Positions 1-9,045 of a stretch of DNA of 64,000 bases are shown here, one piece after another; the stretch's first letter is position 1; every line of letters begins with the position of its first letter. The position numbers and the translations under genes were made by a program. Below the pieces are notes generated by a model. It was not told where the DNA came from, did no database searches, and saw only the letters and a program-made list of their open reading frames with translations. The stretch comes from Ruania suaedae. GTDB taxonomy: Bacteria; Actinomycetota; Actinomycetes; Actinomycetales; Beutenbergiaceae. The DNA is taken from assembly GCF_021049265.1 (NCBI RefSeq), contig NZ_CP088018.1, forward strand, positions 3,286,001-3,350,000, read 5' to 3'.

Positions 1-149
<149 letters not shown>

Positions 150-185
150 CCCACATTGGAATCGCCTGTGGGCGGGGCAGCGACC

Positions 186-614
186 TCAGGCGGAGGCGAC
201 CGCCGTGCTGTACAGCCCCCGCGCGACGGCGAGCTTCTTGCCGTCACCATTGGTGACCACGGCGTCGGCCACGCCGAGCGAGCGCCCCTTCCGCACCACG
301 GTGCCCACCGCCAGCAACCGGTCGGTGGGCCGGGCCGGGCGCAGGTAGTCCACCCGCAGGTCGATCGTCGGCAGCCCCACGCCCAGCTCGGTCACCAGCG
401 CGAAGTCGCCCGCCACATCGAGCAGCGTGGCGAGGATGCCGCCGTGCACGTAACTGCCGTCGACGTCCGCGGTCAGCTCGCCACGGCACTGCAGGGCGAT
501 CTCCACCTCCCCGGGTGCGGCGCGCACGAGCTCCAGGCCCAGCCAGCGGTGGTAGGCGGGGGTGGTGAGCAGCCGCTCCACGGTCGCGCTGTCCACCAGG
601 GTCGTCTCACTCAC
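186..614 (-). CDS. PaaI-like hotdog-fold thioesterase
   Basis: A 142-residue single hotdog domain of the PaaI/YbgC-like thioesterase family, expected to hydrolyse acyl-CoA thioesters in the cytoplasm. The motif YVHGGILATLLDVAGDFAL (about residues 53-71) is the helix and oxyanion-loop signature; the Asp in it fits the usual catalytic acid position. The C-terminal strand VADAVVTNGDGKKLAVARG is typical. The start is a GTG whose first four bases overlap the stop of the upstream acyl-CoA ligase gene (GTGA), so the two are translationally coupled. A ligase/thioesterase pair suggests handling of an aromatic or branched acyl-CoA. The exact substrate cannot be read from sequence. Confidence 0.88.
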   Translation of the reverse strand: MSETTLVDSATVERLLTTPAYHRWLGLELVRAAPGEVEIALQCRGELTADVDGSYVHGGILATLLDVAGDFALVTELGVGLPTIDLRVDYLRPARPTDRLLAVGTVVRKGRSLGVADAVVTNGDGKKLAVARGLYSTAVASA

Positions 615-2191
615 GTCGTCTCCTCGGTCTCGATCCGTTCGCGTGCCAGCCGGGTCAACCGGGCGTAGTCGATCTTCCCGGTCCCGCCCAGCGGCAGCTC
701 CTCGACGAACCACACCCGCCGCGGATGCGCGTGCGCCGCGCCGTGGGTGAGTGCGTACTGCTTCACCTCGTCCTCGCTCAAGCCCCCGGCCACGACGAAC
801 GCCGCCGGCACCTGGCCCTTGCGCGCGTGCGGGATCGGTACGACGGCGGCCTGCCCCACCCCGGGCATGGTGCGCAGCAACTTCTCCACCTCCAGCGGGT
901 ACACGTTCTCCCCGCCCACGTTCATCATGTCGTCCGCGCGGCCCAGCACCCGCAGGTAGCCGTCGGCATCTGCCGCGGCGAGGTCGCCCGTGCGCAGCCA
1001 CCCGTCGGTCATCCGCTGCGCCGTCACCTCCGGCAGCCGGTGGTAGCCGGCGGTCACGCCGGGGTTGCGCACCCACAGCTCCCCCACCTGACCCACGGGC
1101 AGGTCGGTCGCCTGGGCGAGTTGCGCCGTCGGGAGATCGGGGTCGAGCACGCGCACCTCGCAGCCAGGCAGCGGCAGTCCGGCCCGGCCGTAGCGAGGGT
1201 TCTCGGTGCGCGGGTTCATCAGCACCTGCGGGCCGCCCTCGGTGAGCCCGTAGGCCTCGATCACCGGCACCCCGAGCCCGGCGGCGAATCGCTGCCCGAG
1301 CGCGTCCGAGAGCGGGGCCGAGCCGCAGATCACGAACCGCAGCGAGGACAGGTCGTGCTCGGTGTGCTGGTCGCTGGCGAGCAGCATCTCGTAGGTGGCC
1401 GGCACCCCGGTGGTGTAGGTGCAGCGGTGCTCGGCCACCTCGGCGGGGATGCCGGCGGGGTCGGGCCGGCGGCCGATCACGATGGTGCCGCCCACCAGCA
1501 GCAGCGGCTTGACCACGCAGATCATCGCGTTCTTGTGGTAGAGCGGGGCGGTGATCAGGCCGCGGTCGTCGCCGGCGAGCTCCCACACCCGCGCCACCGT
1601 GCTCGCGTTCCAGATCTGGCCGGCGTGGGTGAGCAGGCACCCCTTCGGATTGCCGGTGGATCCGGAGGTGTAGGGCTGCAGGCAGATGTCGCCGGGCCGC
1701 ACGGGCTCGGGTCCGCCGGCCCCCGACGGCGCAGCCTGCGTCCCGTCAGCTCCTCGCCAGCCGCCGTCGGCCGCCAGCAGCACGGGCACCTCGGCGGGGG
1801 CCGCGAGCTCGGCGGCGCGCTCGGCCAGCGGATCGTGCGTGAGCAGCACGCGTGGCTCGGCGTCGGCCATCACGTGCTCGAGCGAGGCGCGCCCGGCGCG
1901 GGTGTTCAGCGGCACGGCCACCGCACCGATCCAGACGGTGGCGAGCAGGGCCTCGACGAACCGGTGGTCGTTGCCGAACAGCAGCGCCACCCGGTCGCCC
2001 GGGCCGGCCCCGAGGCCGCGCAGGGCCGCCGCGGTGGTGCGGACCGCCGTCGTGAGATCGCCGTAGGTGATCGTCTGCGAACCCTGCAGGATCGCGGGCC
2101 GGCCCGGGTGGTCGGCGGCACCGGCGAGGAGGGCGACGGCGAGATTGTCGGCGAGGTGGGTATCGCCGACCGGCGTCTCGCCCTGCGTCAC
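611..2191 (-). CDS. AMP-forming acyl-CoA synthetase (class I adenylate-forming enzyme)
   Basis: A 526-residue ANL-superfamily enzyme that activates a carboxylic acid to an acyl-AMP and then an acyl-CoA. The P-loop motif YTSGSTGNPKG is at about residues 174-184. The central AYGLTEGG (A5) and the A8 hinge region GRADDMMNVGGENVYP are present. A C-terminal Lys lies in GGTGKIDYAR and is expected to act in adenylation. Full family length, no truncation. It starts with GTG, overlapping the stop of the quinone-oxidoreductase gene by four bases. It sits in a three-gene leftward operon with that oxidoreductase and a thioesterase. It may act on medium-chain or aromatic acids; specificity is inference only. 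Confidence 0.93.
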   Translation of the reverse strand: MTQGETPVGDTHLADNLAVALLAGAADHPGRPAILQGSQTITYGDLTTAVRTTAAALRGLGAGPGDRVALLFGNDHRFVEALLATVWIGAVAVPLNTRAGRASLEHVMADAEPRVLLTHDPLAERAAELAAPAEVPVLLAADGGWRGADGTQAAPSGAGGPEPVRPGDICLQPYTSGSTGNPKGCLLTHAGQIWNASTVARVWELAGDDRGLITAPLYHKNAMICVVKPLLLVGGTIVIGRRPDPAGIPAEVAEHRCTYTTGVPATYEMLLASDQHTEHDLSSLRFVICGSAPLSDALGQRFAAGLGVPVIEAYGLTEGGPQVLMNPRTENPRYGRAGLPLPGCEVRVLDPDLPTAQLAQATDLPVGQVGELWVRNPGVTAGYHRLPEVTAQRMTDGWLRTGDLAAADADGYLRVLGRADDMMNVGGENVYPLEVEKLLRTMPGVGQAAVVPIPHARKGQVPAAFVVAGGLSEDEVKQYALTHGAAHAHPRRVWFVEELPLGGTGKIDYARLTRLARERIETEETT

Positions 2192-3195
2192 AGGGTGATC
2201 ACGACCTTGCCGATCACGGCCCGGTCCTCCAGCAGCTGCTCGGCCTCGCGGATCTGGTCCAGGCCGAAGGTACGGTCGATGACCGGCTCGAGGTCACCGG
2301 AGGCCACCATCGCCAGCAGTGCCTCGAGGTCCTCCCGGCGCCAGCCGTTGCTGCCGCGGATGTCGAGCTCGCGCACCCACACGTAGGGCTGGAACTGGGT
2401 GACCTCGTAACCGCTGGTGGCACCGCAGGTGACCACCCGCCCGCCGACCTTGGTGGCGCGGATGGAGGACTGCCAGGTGGCGGCGCCGGTGTTGTCGACC
2501 ATCAGGTCCACGCCCTGCTTGCCGGTGGCCTTCCAGATCTGGGCGCCCCAGTCCTCGGCGCTGGAGTCGATGACGACATCGGCGCCGAGCTCGGTGAGCC
2601 GGTCACGCTTCTCGGCCGAGCTGGCGCAGGCGATCACGGTGGCTCCGACGGCCTTGGCGATGAGCACGGCGCCGGTACCGAGCCCGCCGGCGGCGCCGAG
2701 GATCGCGACGGTCTCACCGGCCTGCAGCCCGCCGCGAGTGATCAGCTGGCGGCGGGCGGTGCCGTAGGCAATGGGCAGGGAAGCGGCGCGCACGTAATCC
2801 ACGCCGTCGGGCAGGGGGATGATGTTGGTGGCCGGGACGGCGGCGTACTCGGCCAGCCCGCCCTGCATGTCCTCACCGAGCGCCTTACCGTCGACCAGCG
2901 GGTCGATGAGGATGCGCTGGCCGACCTCGAGGTCGGTGACCTCGGAACCGAGCGCCGCGATCTCCCCGGCGATGTCACCGCCGGAGATGTGCGGCAGCGG
3001 CAGATGCTGGCCGGCCACGCCCTTGCGCACGAAGACGTCGAGGTGGTTCAGCGAGCAGGCCCGCACCCGGACGAGTACATCGGCTGGGCCGACCTCGGGG
3101 ACCGGGTGCTCGCCGACGACCCGCCCCTCGGGTCCGCCGCGCTCGACGATCAGCGCCGCGCGCATGGTGGTACCGGCGGTGGTCGCCTCGGGCAT
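2188..3195 (-). CDS. Quinone-oxidoreductase-like medium-chain dehydrogenase/reductase
   Basis: A 335-residue MDR-superfamily enzyme, likely NAD(P)H-dependent. The N-terminal GroES-like half carries SLNHLDVFVRKG. The nucleotide-binding motif AAGGLGTGAVLIAKA begins near residue 150, and GADVVID follows. The catalytic-zinc GHE signature of true alcohol dehydrogenases is not visible, so this is probably a zinc-independent QOR-type reductase. A much longer upstream reading frame exists, but ATG 3195 is preferred because a strong GAGGAGGAAC ribosome-binding site precedes it. First gene of the operon with the acyl-CoA ligase and thioesterase. Its role there, perhaps enoyl reduction, is inferred. Confidence 0.9.
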   Translation of the reverse strand: MPEATTAGTTMRAALIVERGGPEGRVVGEHPVPEVGPADVLVRVRACSLNHLDVFVRKGVAGQHLPLPHISGGDIAGEIAALGSEVTDLEVGQRILIDPLVDGKALGEDMQGGLAEYAAVPATNIIPLPDGVDYVRAASLPIAYGTARRQLITRGGLQAGETVAILGAAGGLGTGAVLIAKAVGATVIACASSAEKRDRLTELGADVVIDSSAEDWGAQIWKATGKQGVDLMVDNTGAATWQSSIRATKVGGRVVTCGATSGYEVTQFQPYVWVRELDIRGSNGWRREDLEALLAMVASGDLEPVIDRTFGLDQIREAEQLLEDRAVIGKVVITL

Positions 3196-3398
3196 CGGTG
3201 TTCCTCCTCGTTCCGGTGGCGCTGCGCGGACCGGAAGGCGCTGCGCGGTGTCCGGCTTCACCTTCTCACGGCCGGCGCGGCGCGTCAGATCCGGCGGCCC
3301 GTGACGGGAGAGACACGGCTGCGCCGGTCTGCGGCACCATCGCGCCGCAGTCCACGCATCCGTGTCCCGCCGGTCAGCGCAGTCGTAGGGTGGCGCCC

Positions 3399-4034
3399 AT
3401 GACTGCGATCGATCACCTCGTCTACGCCGGCCCCGACCTGCAGGCCCTGGTGGCACAGGTCACCGAGCTGACCAGGGTCGCACCGGTCGACGGCGGCCGG
3501 CACGAGGGCCGCGGCACCGCCAATGCCCTGCTGGGGCTGGGTGAGGGCCGCTATCTCGAGCTGCTGGGTCCCGATCCGGAGCAGGGCGAGCCCGACCGGC
3601 CCCGCCCGCTGCGGGTGGACGAGGTCAGCGCCCCCACGATGGTGGGGTGGGCCGTGAACCTCGGCGGGAGCGGGCGCGACATCGAGGCGCTGGTGACCTC
3701 GGCCCGAGCGGACGGGTACGACCCCGGGGTGGTGGCACCGATGAGCCGGCGCACCGCCGACGGCGAGCTGCTGGCCTGGCAGCTGACCCCGCCCGAGGGC
3801 GGTCTGGGCGGCGCGATCCCGTTCCTCATCGACTGGGGCCAGACCCCGCACCCCTCGGTCGACCTGCCCTCGGTGGAGCTGACGGCGCTGCACCTGGAAC
3901 ATCCCGAGCCGGAGACGGTCCGGGCTGCGCTGACCGCCGTGGATTCCGTCGGACTGGTGCAGGTCGGAGCGGGTCAGCGGCTGCGGATCCGGGCGGAGCT
4001 GCGCACCCTCCGCGGAGTGGTGACCCTCGGCTGA
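3399..4034 (+). CDS. VOC/glyoxalase-like domain protein
   Basis: A 211-residue cytoplasmic protein of the vicinal oxygen chelate superfamily (Glyoxalase_3 type). The opening AIDHLVYAGPDL contains the His that normally begins the metal site of such folds, and GRYLELLGP (about residues 49-57) supplies a Glu in the usual second position. A duplicated beta-alpha-beta-beta-beta layout is consistent with the length. No nearby gene fixes the substrate. It is divergent from the oxidoreductase operon, with about 200 bp between starts. The function beyond the fold is unknown. Confidence 0.82.
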   Translation: MTAIDHLVYAGPDLQALVAQVTELTRVAPVDGGRHEGRGTANALLGLGEGRYLELLGPDPEQGEPDRPRPLRVDEVSAPTMVGWAVNLGGSGRDIEALVTSARADGYDPGVVAPMSRRTADGELLAWQLTPPEGGLGGAIPFLIDWGQTPHPSVDLPSVELTALHLEHPEPETVRAALTAVDSVGLVQVGAGQRLRIRAELRTLRGVVTLG

Positions 4035-4047
4035 GGAACCGCCGCGT

Positions 4048-4121
4048 GGGAATCCACGTCCGTCTTTCGAATCCGCCTCTGCCGAGCAGAAACCGGATTC
4101 GATCGACAGAAGTGGATTCCC
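4048..4121. repeat. Nested REP-like palindrome, copy 1
   Basis: A 74-bp element between the VOC gene and msrA. The outer arms are GGGAATCCAC (4048-4057) and GTGGATTCCC (4112-4121). Inside, a second inverted pair is built from the same GAATCC / GGATTC core, so the element holds four related half-units and can fold into a long interrupted hairpin. A close relative lies at 21715-21786, which marks it as a dispersed repeat rather than a local terminator. It lacks a T-tract. Confidence 0.8.
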
Positions 4122-4187
4122 TTGTCCGCGGAACATCGCAGGTGCCGCGGGAGTTGAGCGTGGGAGAACCCCGATGCAGGAGGCACC

Positions 4188-4721
4188 ATGACTGAGACCG
4201 GCACGATCACCCAGACCCCGGGCGCCGAGACCGCCGTGCTGGCGGGCGGCTGTTTCTGGGGCATGGAGGACCTGATCCGCGCCCAGCCCGGCGTGCTAGG
4301 CACCCGGGTCGGCTACACCGGCGGCACCAACGACCACGCCACCTACCGCAACCACCCCGGGCACGCCGAGGCGGTCGAGATCGTCTTCGACCCGGAGCAG
4401 ACCAGCTACCGGGATGTGCTGGCGTTCTTCTTCCAGATCCACGACCCGAGCACGCTGAACCGGCAGGGCAACGACATCGGCTCCAGCTACCGGTCGGCGA
4501 TCTTCCCGCTCACCCCCGAGCAGGAGCAGACGGCGCTCGAGACGATCGCCGATGTCGACGCCTCCGGGCTGTGGCCGGGACCGGCGGTGACCACGATCGA
4601 ACCGGCCGGCCCGTTCTGGGAGGCCGAGCCCGAGCACCAGGACTATCTGCAGCGCTACCCGAACGGCTACACCTGCCACTTCCCGCGCCCGGGATGGGTG
4701 CTGCCGCGCCGGAACCGCTGA
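4188..4721 (+). CDS. msrA: Peptide-methionine (S)-S-oxide reductase MsrA
   Basis: A 177-residue enzyme that reduces the S-epimer of methionine sulfoxide in oxidised proteins, using thioredoxin for turnover. The catalytic Cys is in GGCFWGMED (about residue 22). VGYTGG, the GHAEAV block and the FFQIHDPS segment are all family hallmarks, and length is normal. The start ATG is preceded by GCAGGAGGC at good spacing. It stands alone, convergent with the CopD-CtaG gene whose end is 4 bp beyond its stop. No MsrB is in the window. Confidence 0.96.
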   Translation: MTETGTITQTPGAETAVLAGGCFWGMEDLIRAQPGVLGTRVGYTGGTNDHATYRNHPGHAEAVEIVFDPEQTSYRDVLAFFFQIHDPSTLNRQGNDIGSSYRSAIFPLTPEQEQTALETIADVDASGLWPGPAVTTIEPAGPFWEAEPEHQDYLQRYPNGYTCHFPRPGWVLPRRNR

Positions 4722-4725
4722 CCGG

Positions 4726-6780
4726 TCAGCCGGGCCGGGAGTCCCTGGCCATCTTCGCCATCATGTCGTTGTAGGCCTCGAGCTCGGCGTCCTCGTCGCG
4801 GTCCGCCTTGCGATCCACCCGCTTCGCCTCGCGGGTGTCGCTGCGGGCCCACTGCACGGCGACGCCGATCGCGAGCGCCAGTGAGGGCACCTCGCCGATC
4901 CCCCAGGTGATCTCGCCGCCGGTCTCCTGGTCGGCGAGGGCGTCCACGCCCCAGGGCAACCCGAGGGCGCCGAAGTAGTCGGCCGCCAGCAGGGTGTCCA
5001 TCGAGATGATCGCGATGCCGAAGAAGGCGTGGAAGGCCATGGTGGCGAACAGCACCACCAGCCGGAGCGGGTAGATCGGGCGCCTGGGACCCGGGTCGAT
5101 CCCGATGAGCACGTTGACGAAGACGTACCCGGCGAGGCTGAAGTGCAGCACCATGAGAATGTGGCCGATGTGGGTGGTCAGTGCCCCCTCGAACAGCGGC
5201 GTGAAGTAGAACAGGATCATCGAGCCGGCGAAGTTCAGGGCCGCGATCACCGGGTGGGAGGCCAGTCGCGCCCAGCGGGAGTGGACGATCGCGAGCAGCC
5301 ACTCGCGCGGGCCGCGGCTGCCGTCGGTGCGGGCGGGCAGGGCCCGGACCGCCAGGGTGACCGGCGCCCCGAGCACGAACAGGATCGGCAGCACCATCAC
5401 CAGCGTCATGTGCTGGAGCATGTGCGCGCTGAACAGGATGCGCCCGTAGACCGCCGGCCCGCCGCAGGTGATCCAGGCGAAACCGGCCACGCCCACCAGC
5501 CAGACCACGGTGCGCCCGAGCGGCCAGCGGTCACCGCGGCGCCGTAGCCGCAACACCCAGGTGATGTAGACGATGGCCATCACCGCGGCGAGGTAGGCGT
5601 ACAGCAGGTCCGGCACCCCCTGGGTGAACCATCGCTCGAACGTCGGCTCCGGCGGCACCGGCTGCTGGGAGAGCTCCTCGGCCGGGCTGAGGTTCTCCTG
5701 CGCCTCCTGCGGCACGGGCGGCCCGGTGTCGGCCAGGGCTACTGCCACGCCCATGACGGCGCCCATCACCAGGATCTCCACCGCGGCGAGGCGCCAGAAC
5801 GCCCCGGGCGCTCCGCCGTCGGGCCGCGGTGCCAGGGTGCGGATGGTGCGCACCCGGTGCACCAGCCCGATGGCCCCGAGGCCGCAGAAGATCAGGATCT
5901 TGACGGCGAGCAGCGCGCCGTAGTTGCCGAGGAACCCCTCCCAGCCTCCGAGCCGCAGCCACGCGTTGGCGGCACCGGAGACGCCGACGCCGACGAAACA
6001 CCACAGGGCGACGGCCGAGTAGCGGGTGGCGGCGGCGGACAGGTCCCGGCCGAGCCTCGAGGCTGTCACGCACAGCACCACCAGTCCGCCCACCCAGACG
6101 GCGGCGAAGAGCAGGTGGCCGAACAGCCCGGACATGCCCAGCTCGTGGTAGGCGCTGCCGGAGGCGTGCCCGGAGGTGGCGAGGGGGATCAGCACGGCGA
6201 TGGCGAGGACGGCCGCGATCACGGCGCTCCCGTAGCCGGCCACGGCCACGCAGGCGATCGAGGCGACTACCGCGAGCACGGCGGCGACCAGGGCCGCCCG
6301 GCCGGTGGAGATCTCGGTGAGGTAGAAGGCGAGCTCGTCACCGAACCCGGCACCGCCGATCGGGCGCCCGGCGACGGTCGCATAACCGAGGACCAGATCG
6401 ATCACCATGCAGGAGGCCCACACCGGGCCGGCGATCATCACCGCGCGCGCGGCGACCGGCCAGGCCTGCCCGGCGCCGCGCTCGCGCCCGGTCCGCTCGT
6501 GCTGGCGCCCCGCCCGTGGGCCCGCCTGCGCCCTGGCGTGATCAGGCGGCGGGCTGAGCACGAACAGCAGCAGCACCAGGCCACCGAGGGTGACCGAGGC
6601 CCCGAGCTGCCACAGCACGGTGACCACCGGCCGGGCCCACCGCACCAGCGGGCCGGCGTCGGCCAGCTCGGTCGGGCCGGCCGCCCCGGAGAAGGTCAGG
6701 CCCAGGAGCGCGGCGAGCATCGCCGTCGGGGCGAGGGCCCAGACGGCCCAACCCACGTGGCGCACGGGAGGCGGAGGCAC
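4726..6780 (-). CDS. CopD copper-resistance / CtaG cytochrome c oxidase assembly fusion membrane protein
   Basis: A 684-residue polytopic membrane protein. The N-terminal half (about 1-350) is a CopD/YcnJ-type copper-uptake domain with at least eight hydrophobic helices. The C-terminal half (about 390-640) is a caa3_CtaG domain with FSAHMLQHMTLVMVLPILF, whose His residues probably bind copper, and a later HIGHILMVLHFSLAGYVF. The two-domain fusion is common in actinobacteria and is thought to supply copper to the oxidase Cu centres. The tail (about 645-684) is charged and cytoplasmic. It stands alone, with no neighbouring oxidase subunit. Confidence 0.9.
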   Translation of the reverse strand: MPPPPVRHVGWAVWALAPTAMLAALLGLTFSGAAGPTELADAGPLVRWARPVVTVLWQLGASVTLGGLVLLLFVLSPPPDHARAQAGPRAGRQHERTGRERGAGQAWPVAARAVMIAGPVWASCMVIDLVLGYATVAGRPIGGAGFGDELAFYLTEISTGRAALVAAVLAVVASIACVAVAGYGSAVIAAVLAIAVLIPLATSGHASGSAYHELGMSGLFGHLLFAAVWVGGLVVLCVTASRLGRDLSAAATRYSAVALWCFVGVGVSGAANAWLRLGGWEGFLGNYGALLAVKILIFCGLGAIGLVHRVRTIRTLAPRPDGGAPGAFWRLAAVEILVMGAVMGVAVALADTGPPVPQEAQENLSPAEELSQQPVPPEPTFERWFTQGVPDLLYAYLAAVMAIVYITWVLRLRRRGDRWPLGRTVVWLVGVAGFAWITCGGPAVYGRILFSAHMLQHMTLVMVLPILFVLGAPVTLAVRALPARTDGSRGPREWLLAIVHSRWARLASHPVIAALNFAGSMILFYFTPLFEGALTTHIGHILMVLHFSLAGYVFVNVLIGIDPGPRRPIYPLRLVVLFATMAFHAFFGIAIISMDTLLAADYFGALGLPWGVDALADQETGGEITWGIGEVPSLALAIGVAVQWARSDTREAKRVDRKADRDEDAELEAYNDMMAKMARDSRPG

Positions 6781-6803
6781 ACCGGCAGCCTACGCGGCGT
6801 CCG

Positions 6804-6882
6804 GGCGGGCAGGGCCGGCCAGGCTGGCAGGGCGGGCAGGCCGGCCAGGCTGGCAGGGCGGGCAGGCTGGCCAGGCTGGCAG
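6804..6882. repeat. Three-copy 26/27-bp G+C-rich tandem repeat
   Basis: Units run 6804-6830 (27 bp), 6831-6856 (26 bp) and 6857-6882 (26 bp), each beginning GGCGGGCAGG and ending CCAGGCTGGCAG. A fourth unit breaks off after GGCGGGCT. The array lies in the divergent spacer between the CopD-CtaG gene and the MoxR operon. It is a likely slippage-prone minisatellite. It is too G+C-rich to be a core promoter. Confidence 0.85.
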
Positions 6883-6976
6883 GGCGGGCTCGGGTGAGCA
6901 CAGGCGAGCACAGGCGCGCTCCGGCGATGGGCAGTCCTGCCCGCGGGCGGCCGGGGCCGGTGTCAGCGACGGCTGG

Positions 6977-6982
6977 CATAAT
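6977..6982 (+). promoter_or_regulatory. Candidate -10 element of the MoxR operon
   Basis: CATAAT at 6977-6982 is the only A+T-rich hexamer in a very G+C-rich spacer, and it lies about 38 bp before the MoxR ATG. No convincing -35 was found. The call rests on position and similarity to TATAAT only. Confidence 0.4.
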
Positions 6983-7020
6983 CGGCCGCGACCGCACTCC
7001 TCGTCACAGAGCCGGAGCTC

Positions 7021-8043
7021 ATGTCCAGTCCCGTTGCCCCCCATCTGGCGCCGTCGACGGCGACGATCTCCTACGACGACGTCCAACGGGCGAGCGAGCG
7101 GCTAGCCCAGGTGGCGCGGGTCTTCGACCAGCGCATCGTGGGCCAGCACGGCCTGCGCACCGCCCTGGTCAGTTGCATGCTCGCCGGCGGGCACGTGCTG
7201 CTCGAGTCCGTGCCGGGACTGGCGAAGACGACGGCAGCGCAGACCCTCGCGGACTCGGTCTCGGGCACCTTCCACCGGATCCAGTGCACGCCGGACCTGA
7301 TGCCCAACGACATCGTCGGCACCCAGATCTACAACTACGCCACCGGTGAGTTCTCCACCCAGCTCGGCCCCGTGCACGCGAACATGGTACTGCTGGACGA
7401 GATCAACCGCTCCTCCGCCAAGACCCAGTCGGCGATGCTGGAGGCGATGCAGGAGAAGCAGACCTCCATCGGCGGGGAGATCTTCAAGTTGCCGAAGCCG
7501 TTCATGGTGATGGCCACCCAGAACCCCATCGAGGAGGAGGGCACCTACGTCCTGCCCGAGGCGCAGATGGACCGGTTCCTGATGAAGGAGGTGCTCACCT
7601 ATCCCGCTCCGGACGAGGAGGTGGACATCCTGGAGATGATCCAGTCCGGCCGGATGAGTGCTCCCCTGACGGCGCAGCCCGTGTCCATCCAGGATGTGGA
7701 GTTCCTGCAGGGCCTCGTCGAGCAGGTGTACGTGGACACCTCGATCAAGCAGTACATCGTGGCGATCATCAACACCACCCGCGGCGGCGGCCCACGGCCG
7801 TTGCCGAACCTCAACCAGCACGTGCGGGTGGGCGCGAGCCCTCGTGGTGGGATCGCGCTGATGCGCATCGCCCAGGCGCTCGCCCTGCAGGCGGGCCGCA
7901 CCTACGTCGTCCCCGACGACGTCAAGGCACTGCGGCACTCGGTGCTGCGCCACCGGATCGTGCGCACCTACGACGCGCTCGCGAACAATGTGGCACCGGA
8001 GTCGCTGATCGACGCCGTCTTCGCCGCCGTGCCCAGTCCGTGA
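7021..8043 (+). CDS. MoxR-family AAA+ ATPase
   Basis: A 340-residue cytoplasmic ATPase. Walker A is in ESVPGLAKTT (about residues 62-71) and Walker B in MVLLDEINR (about 122-130). Sensor 1 is in MATQNPIEEEGTY, and a winged C-terminal lid helps stack the ring. MoxR proteins act as chaperones or activators for von Willebrand factor A partners. Here a DUF58 protein and two VWA membrane proteins follow on the same strand, the standard partnership. A 115-bp gap separates it from the DUF58 gene. The client complex is not identified in this lineage. Confidence 0.95.
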   Translation: MSSPVAPHLAPSTATISYDDVQRASERLAQVARVFDQRIVGQHGLRTALVSCMLAGGHVLLESVPGLAKTTAAQTLADSVSGTFHRIQCTPDLMPNDIVGTQIYNYATGEFSTQLGPVHANMVLLDEINRSSAKTQSAMLEAMQEKQTSIGGEIFKLPKPFMVMATQNPIEEEGTYVLPEAQMDRFLMKEVLTYPAPDEEVDILEMIQSGRMSAPLTAQPVSIQDVEFLQGLVEQVYVDTSIKQYIVAIINTTRGGGPRPLPNLNQHVRVGASPRGGIALMRIAQALALQAGRTYVVPDDVKALRHSVLRHRIVRTYDALANNVAPESLIDAVFAAVPSP

Positions 8044-8062
8044 GCTGCCGATGAGCTGCCGA
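8041..8062 (+). repeat. 11-bp tandem duplication across a stop codon
   Basis: TGAGCTGCCGA occurs twice head to tail (8041-8051 and 8052-8062). The first copy begins with the MoxR stop codon. It looks like a recent slippage duplication at the end of the gene and does not change the protein. Confidence 0.8.
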
Positions 8063-8157
8063 TGACGCGCCGACGCACTGCCCTGACCCGCCCGTGATCC
8101 ACCCGCCACGACGCCCCGCCTGAGGGCCGGCGCCCCACCGATCAAGGAGAGCCCCGC

Positions 8158-9045
8158 GTGGTCTCGACGTCCCGCCTGGCGAAGGTCCGAGCCCGTCTCG
8201 ACCTGCCCACGGTGCGGCGCGCCTCCGGGCTGCTGGAGGGCCGCCACCGTTCGATCTACTCCGGTCACGGCCAGGACTTCGACGAGATGGCCGAGTACCA
8301 CATGGGCGATGACGTCTCCGACATCGACTGGAAGGCGAGTGCCTCCTACGGGGAGCCGGTGATCCGCCGGTTCGTGCGCGATTCCAACCTGGCGATGGTG
8401 CTGGCGGTCGACACCGGCCGGAACATGGCCGCCACCGCCCCCGACGGCGGCAGCAAGGCCGAGATCGCCACCTTCGCCGCCGAGATCGTCTGCTACCTGG
8501 CCCGCGGGCGCGGGGACACCGTGGCACTGGTGGCCGGGGATGCCGAGCGCATCGTCCAGATCCCCGCCCGCGGGGGCACCGAGCACATGGAGATGCTGCT
8601 GCGCCGGGCGGAGGCGATGCTCACCCTCGACGCCGGGCCGAGCGACCTCAACCGGCTCATGGACCGGGTGCTGACCTGGTTCAACCGGCGCTCGCTGGTG
8701 GTGCTCATCACCGACGAGGCCCGCCCGCGCCCCGAGCACGAACTCGGGCTGAAGCGCCTGCGCACCCGTCACGAGGTGATGGTCATCCAGGTGGCCGACG
8801 CACTGCCCACCACCTTCGGGGACCGGCCCATCGACGACGTCGACGAGCCCCTCGACATCCCCGAGTACATGCGCTCGCACAGGACGCTGGCCGAGGAGGC
8901 CCGCACAGCGGTCGAACGTCGCCGCGCCGACGTGGCCGCGATGCTGCGCCGCCAGGGCGTCGAGGGCGTCACGGCCGACAGCGAGGAGACGCTCATCGAC
9001 GCCCTGATCGATCTGCTGAGGAGGCAGCGCCGTGTCCGCCGGTGA
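8158..9045 (+). CDS. DUF58 domain protein (MoxR partner)
   Basis: A 295-residue soluble DUF58 protein. The defining block HMGDDVSDIDWKASA (about residues 49-63) is present. A VWA-like beta strand with AVDTGRNM (about 82-89) retains only part of a metal-binding DxSxS site. DUF58 proteins are paired almost universally with MoxR ATPases. It starts at GTG 8158 with AAGGAGAG just upstream. Its 3' end overlaps the next gene by 14 bp, which argues for coupled expression. Confidence 0.92.
   Translation: MVSTSRLAKVRARLDLPTVRRASGLLEGRHRSIYSGHGQDFDEMAEYHMGDDVSDIDWKASASYGEPVIRRFVRDSNLAMVLAVDTGRNMAATAPDGGSKAEIATFAAEIVCYLARGRGDTVALVAGDAERIVQIPARGGTEHMEMLLRRAEAMLTLDAGPSDLNRLMDRVLTWFNRRSLVVLITDEARPRPEHELGLKRLRTRHEVMVIQVADALPTTFGDRPIDDVDEPLDIPEYMRSHRTLAEEARTAVERRRADVAAMLRRQGVEGVTADSEETLIDALIDLLRRQRRVRR

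Noticed and set aside
725-2386. 553-residue open frame on the plus strand opposite the acyl-CoA ligase
   Set aside because: Low-complexity His/Gly/Arg-rich translation, a mirror of the high-G+C ligase gene, with no family similarity.
4726-4750. Convergent msrA and CopD-CtaG ends as a bidirectional terminator
   Set aside because: The 4-bp gap shows no stem-loop of useful length.
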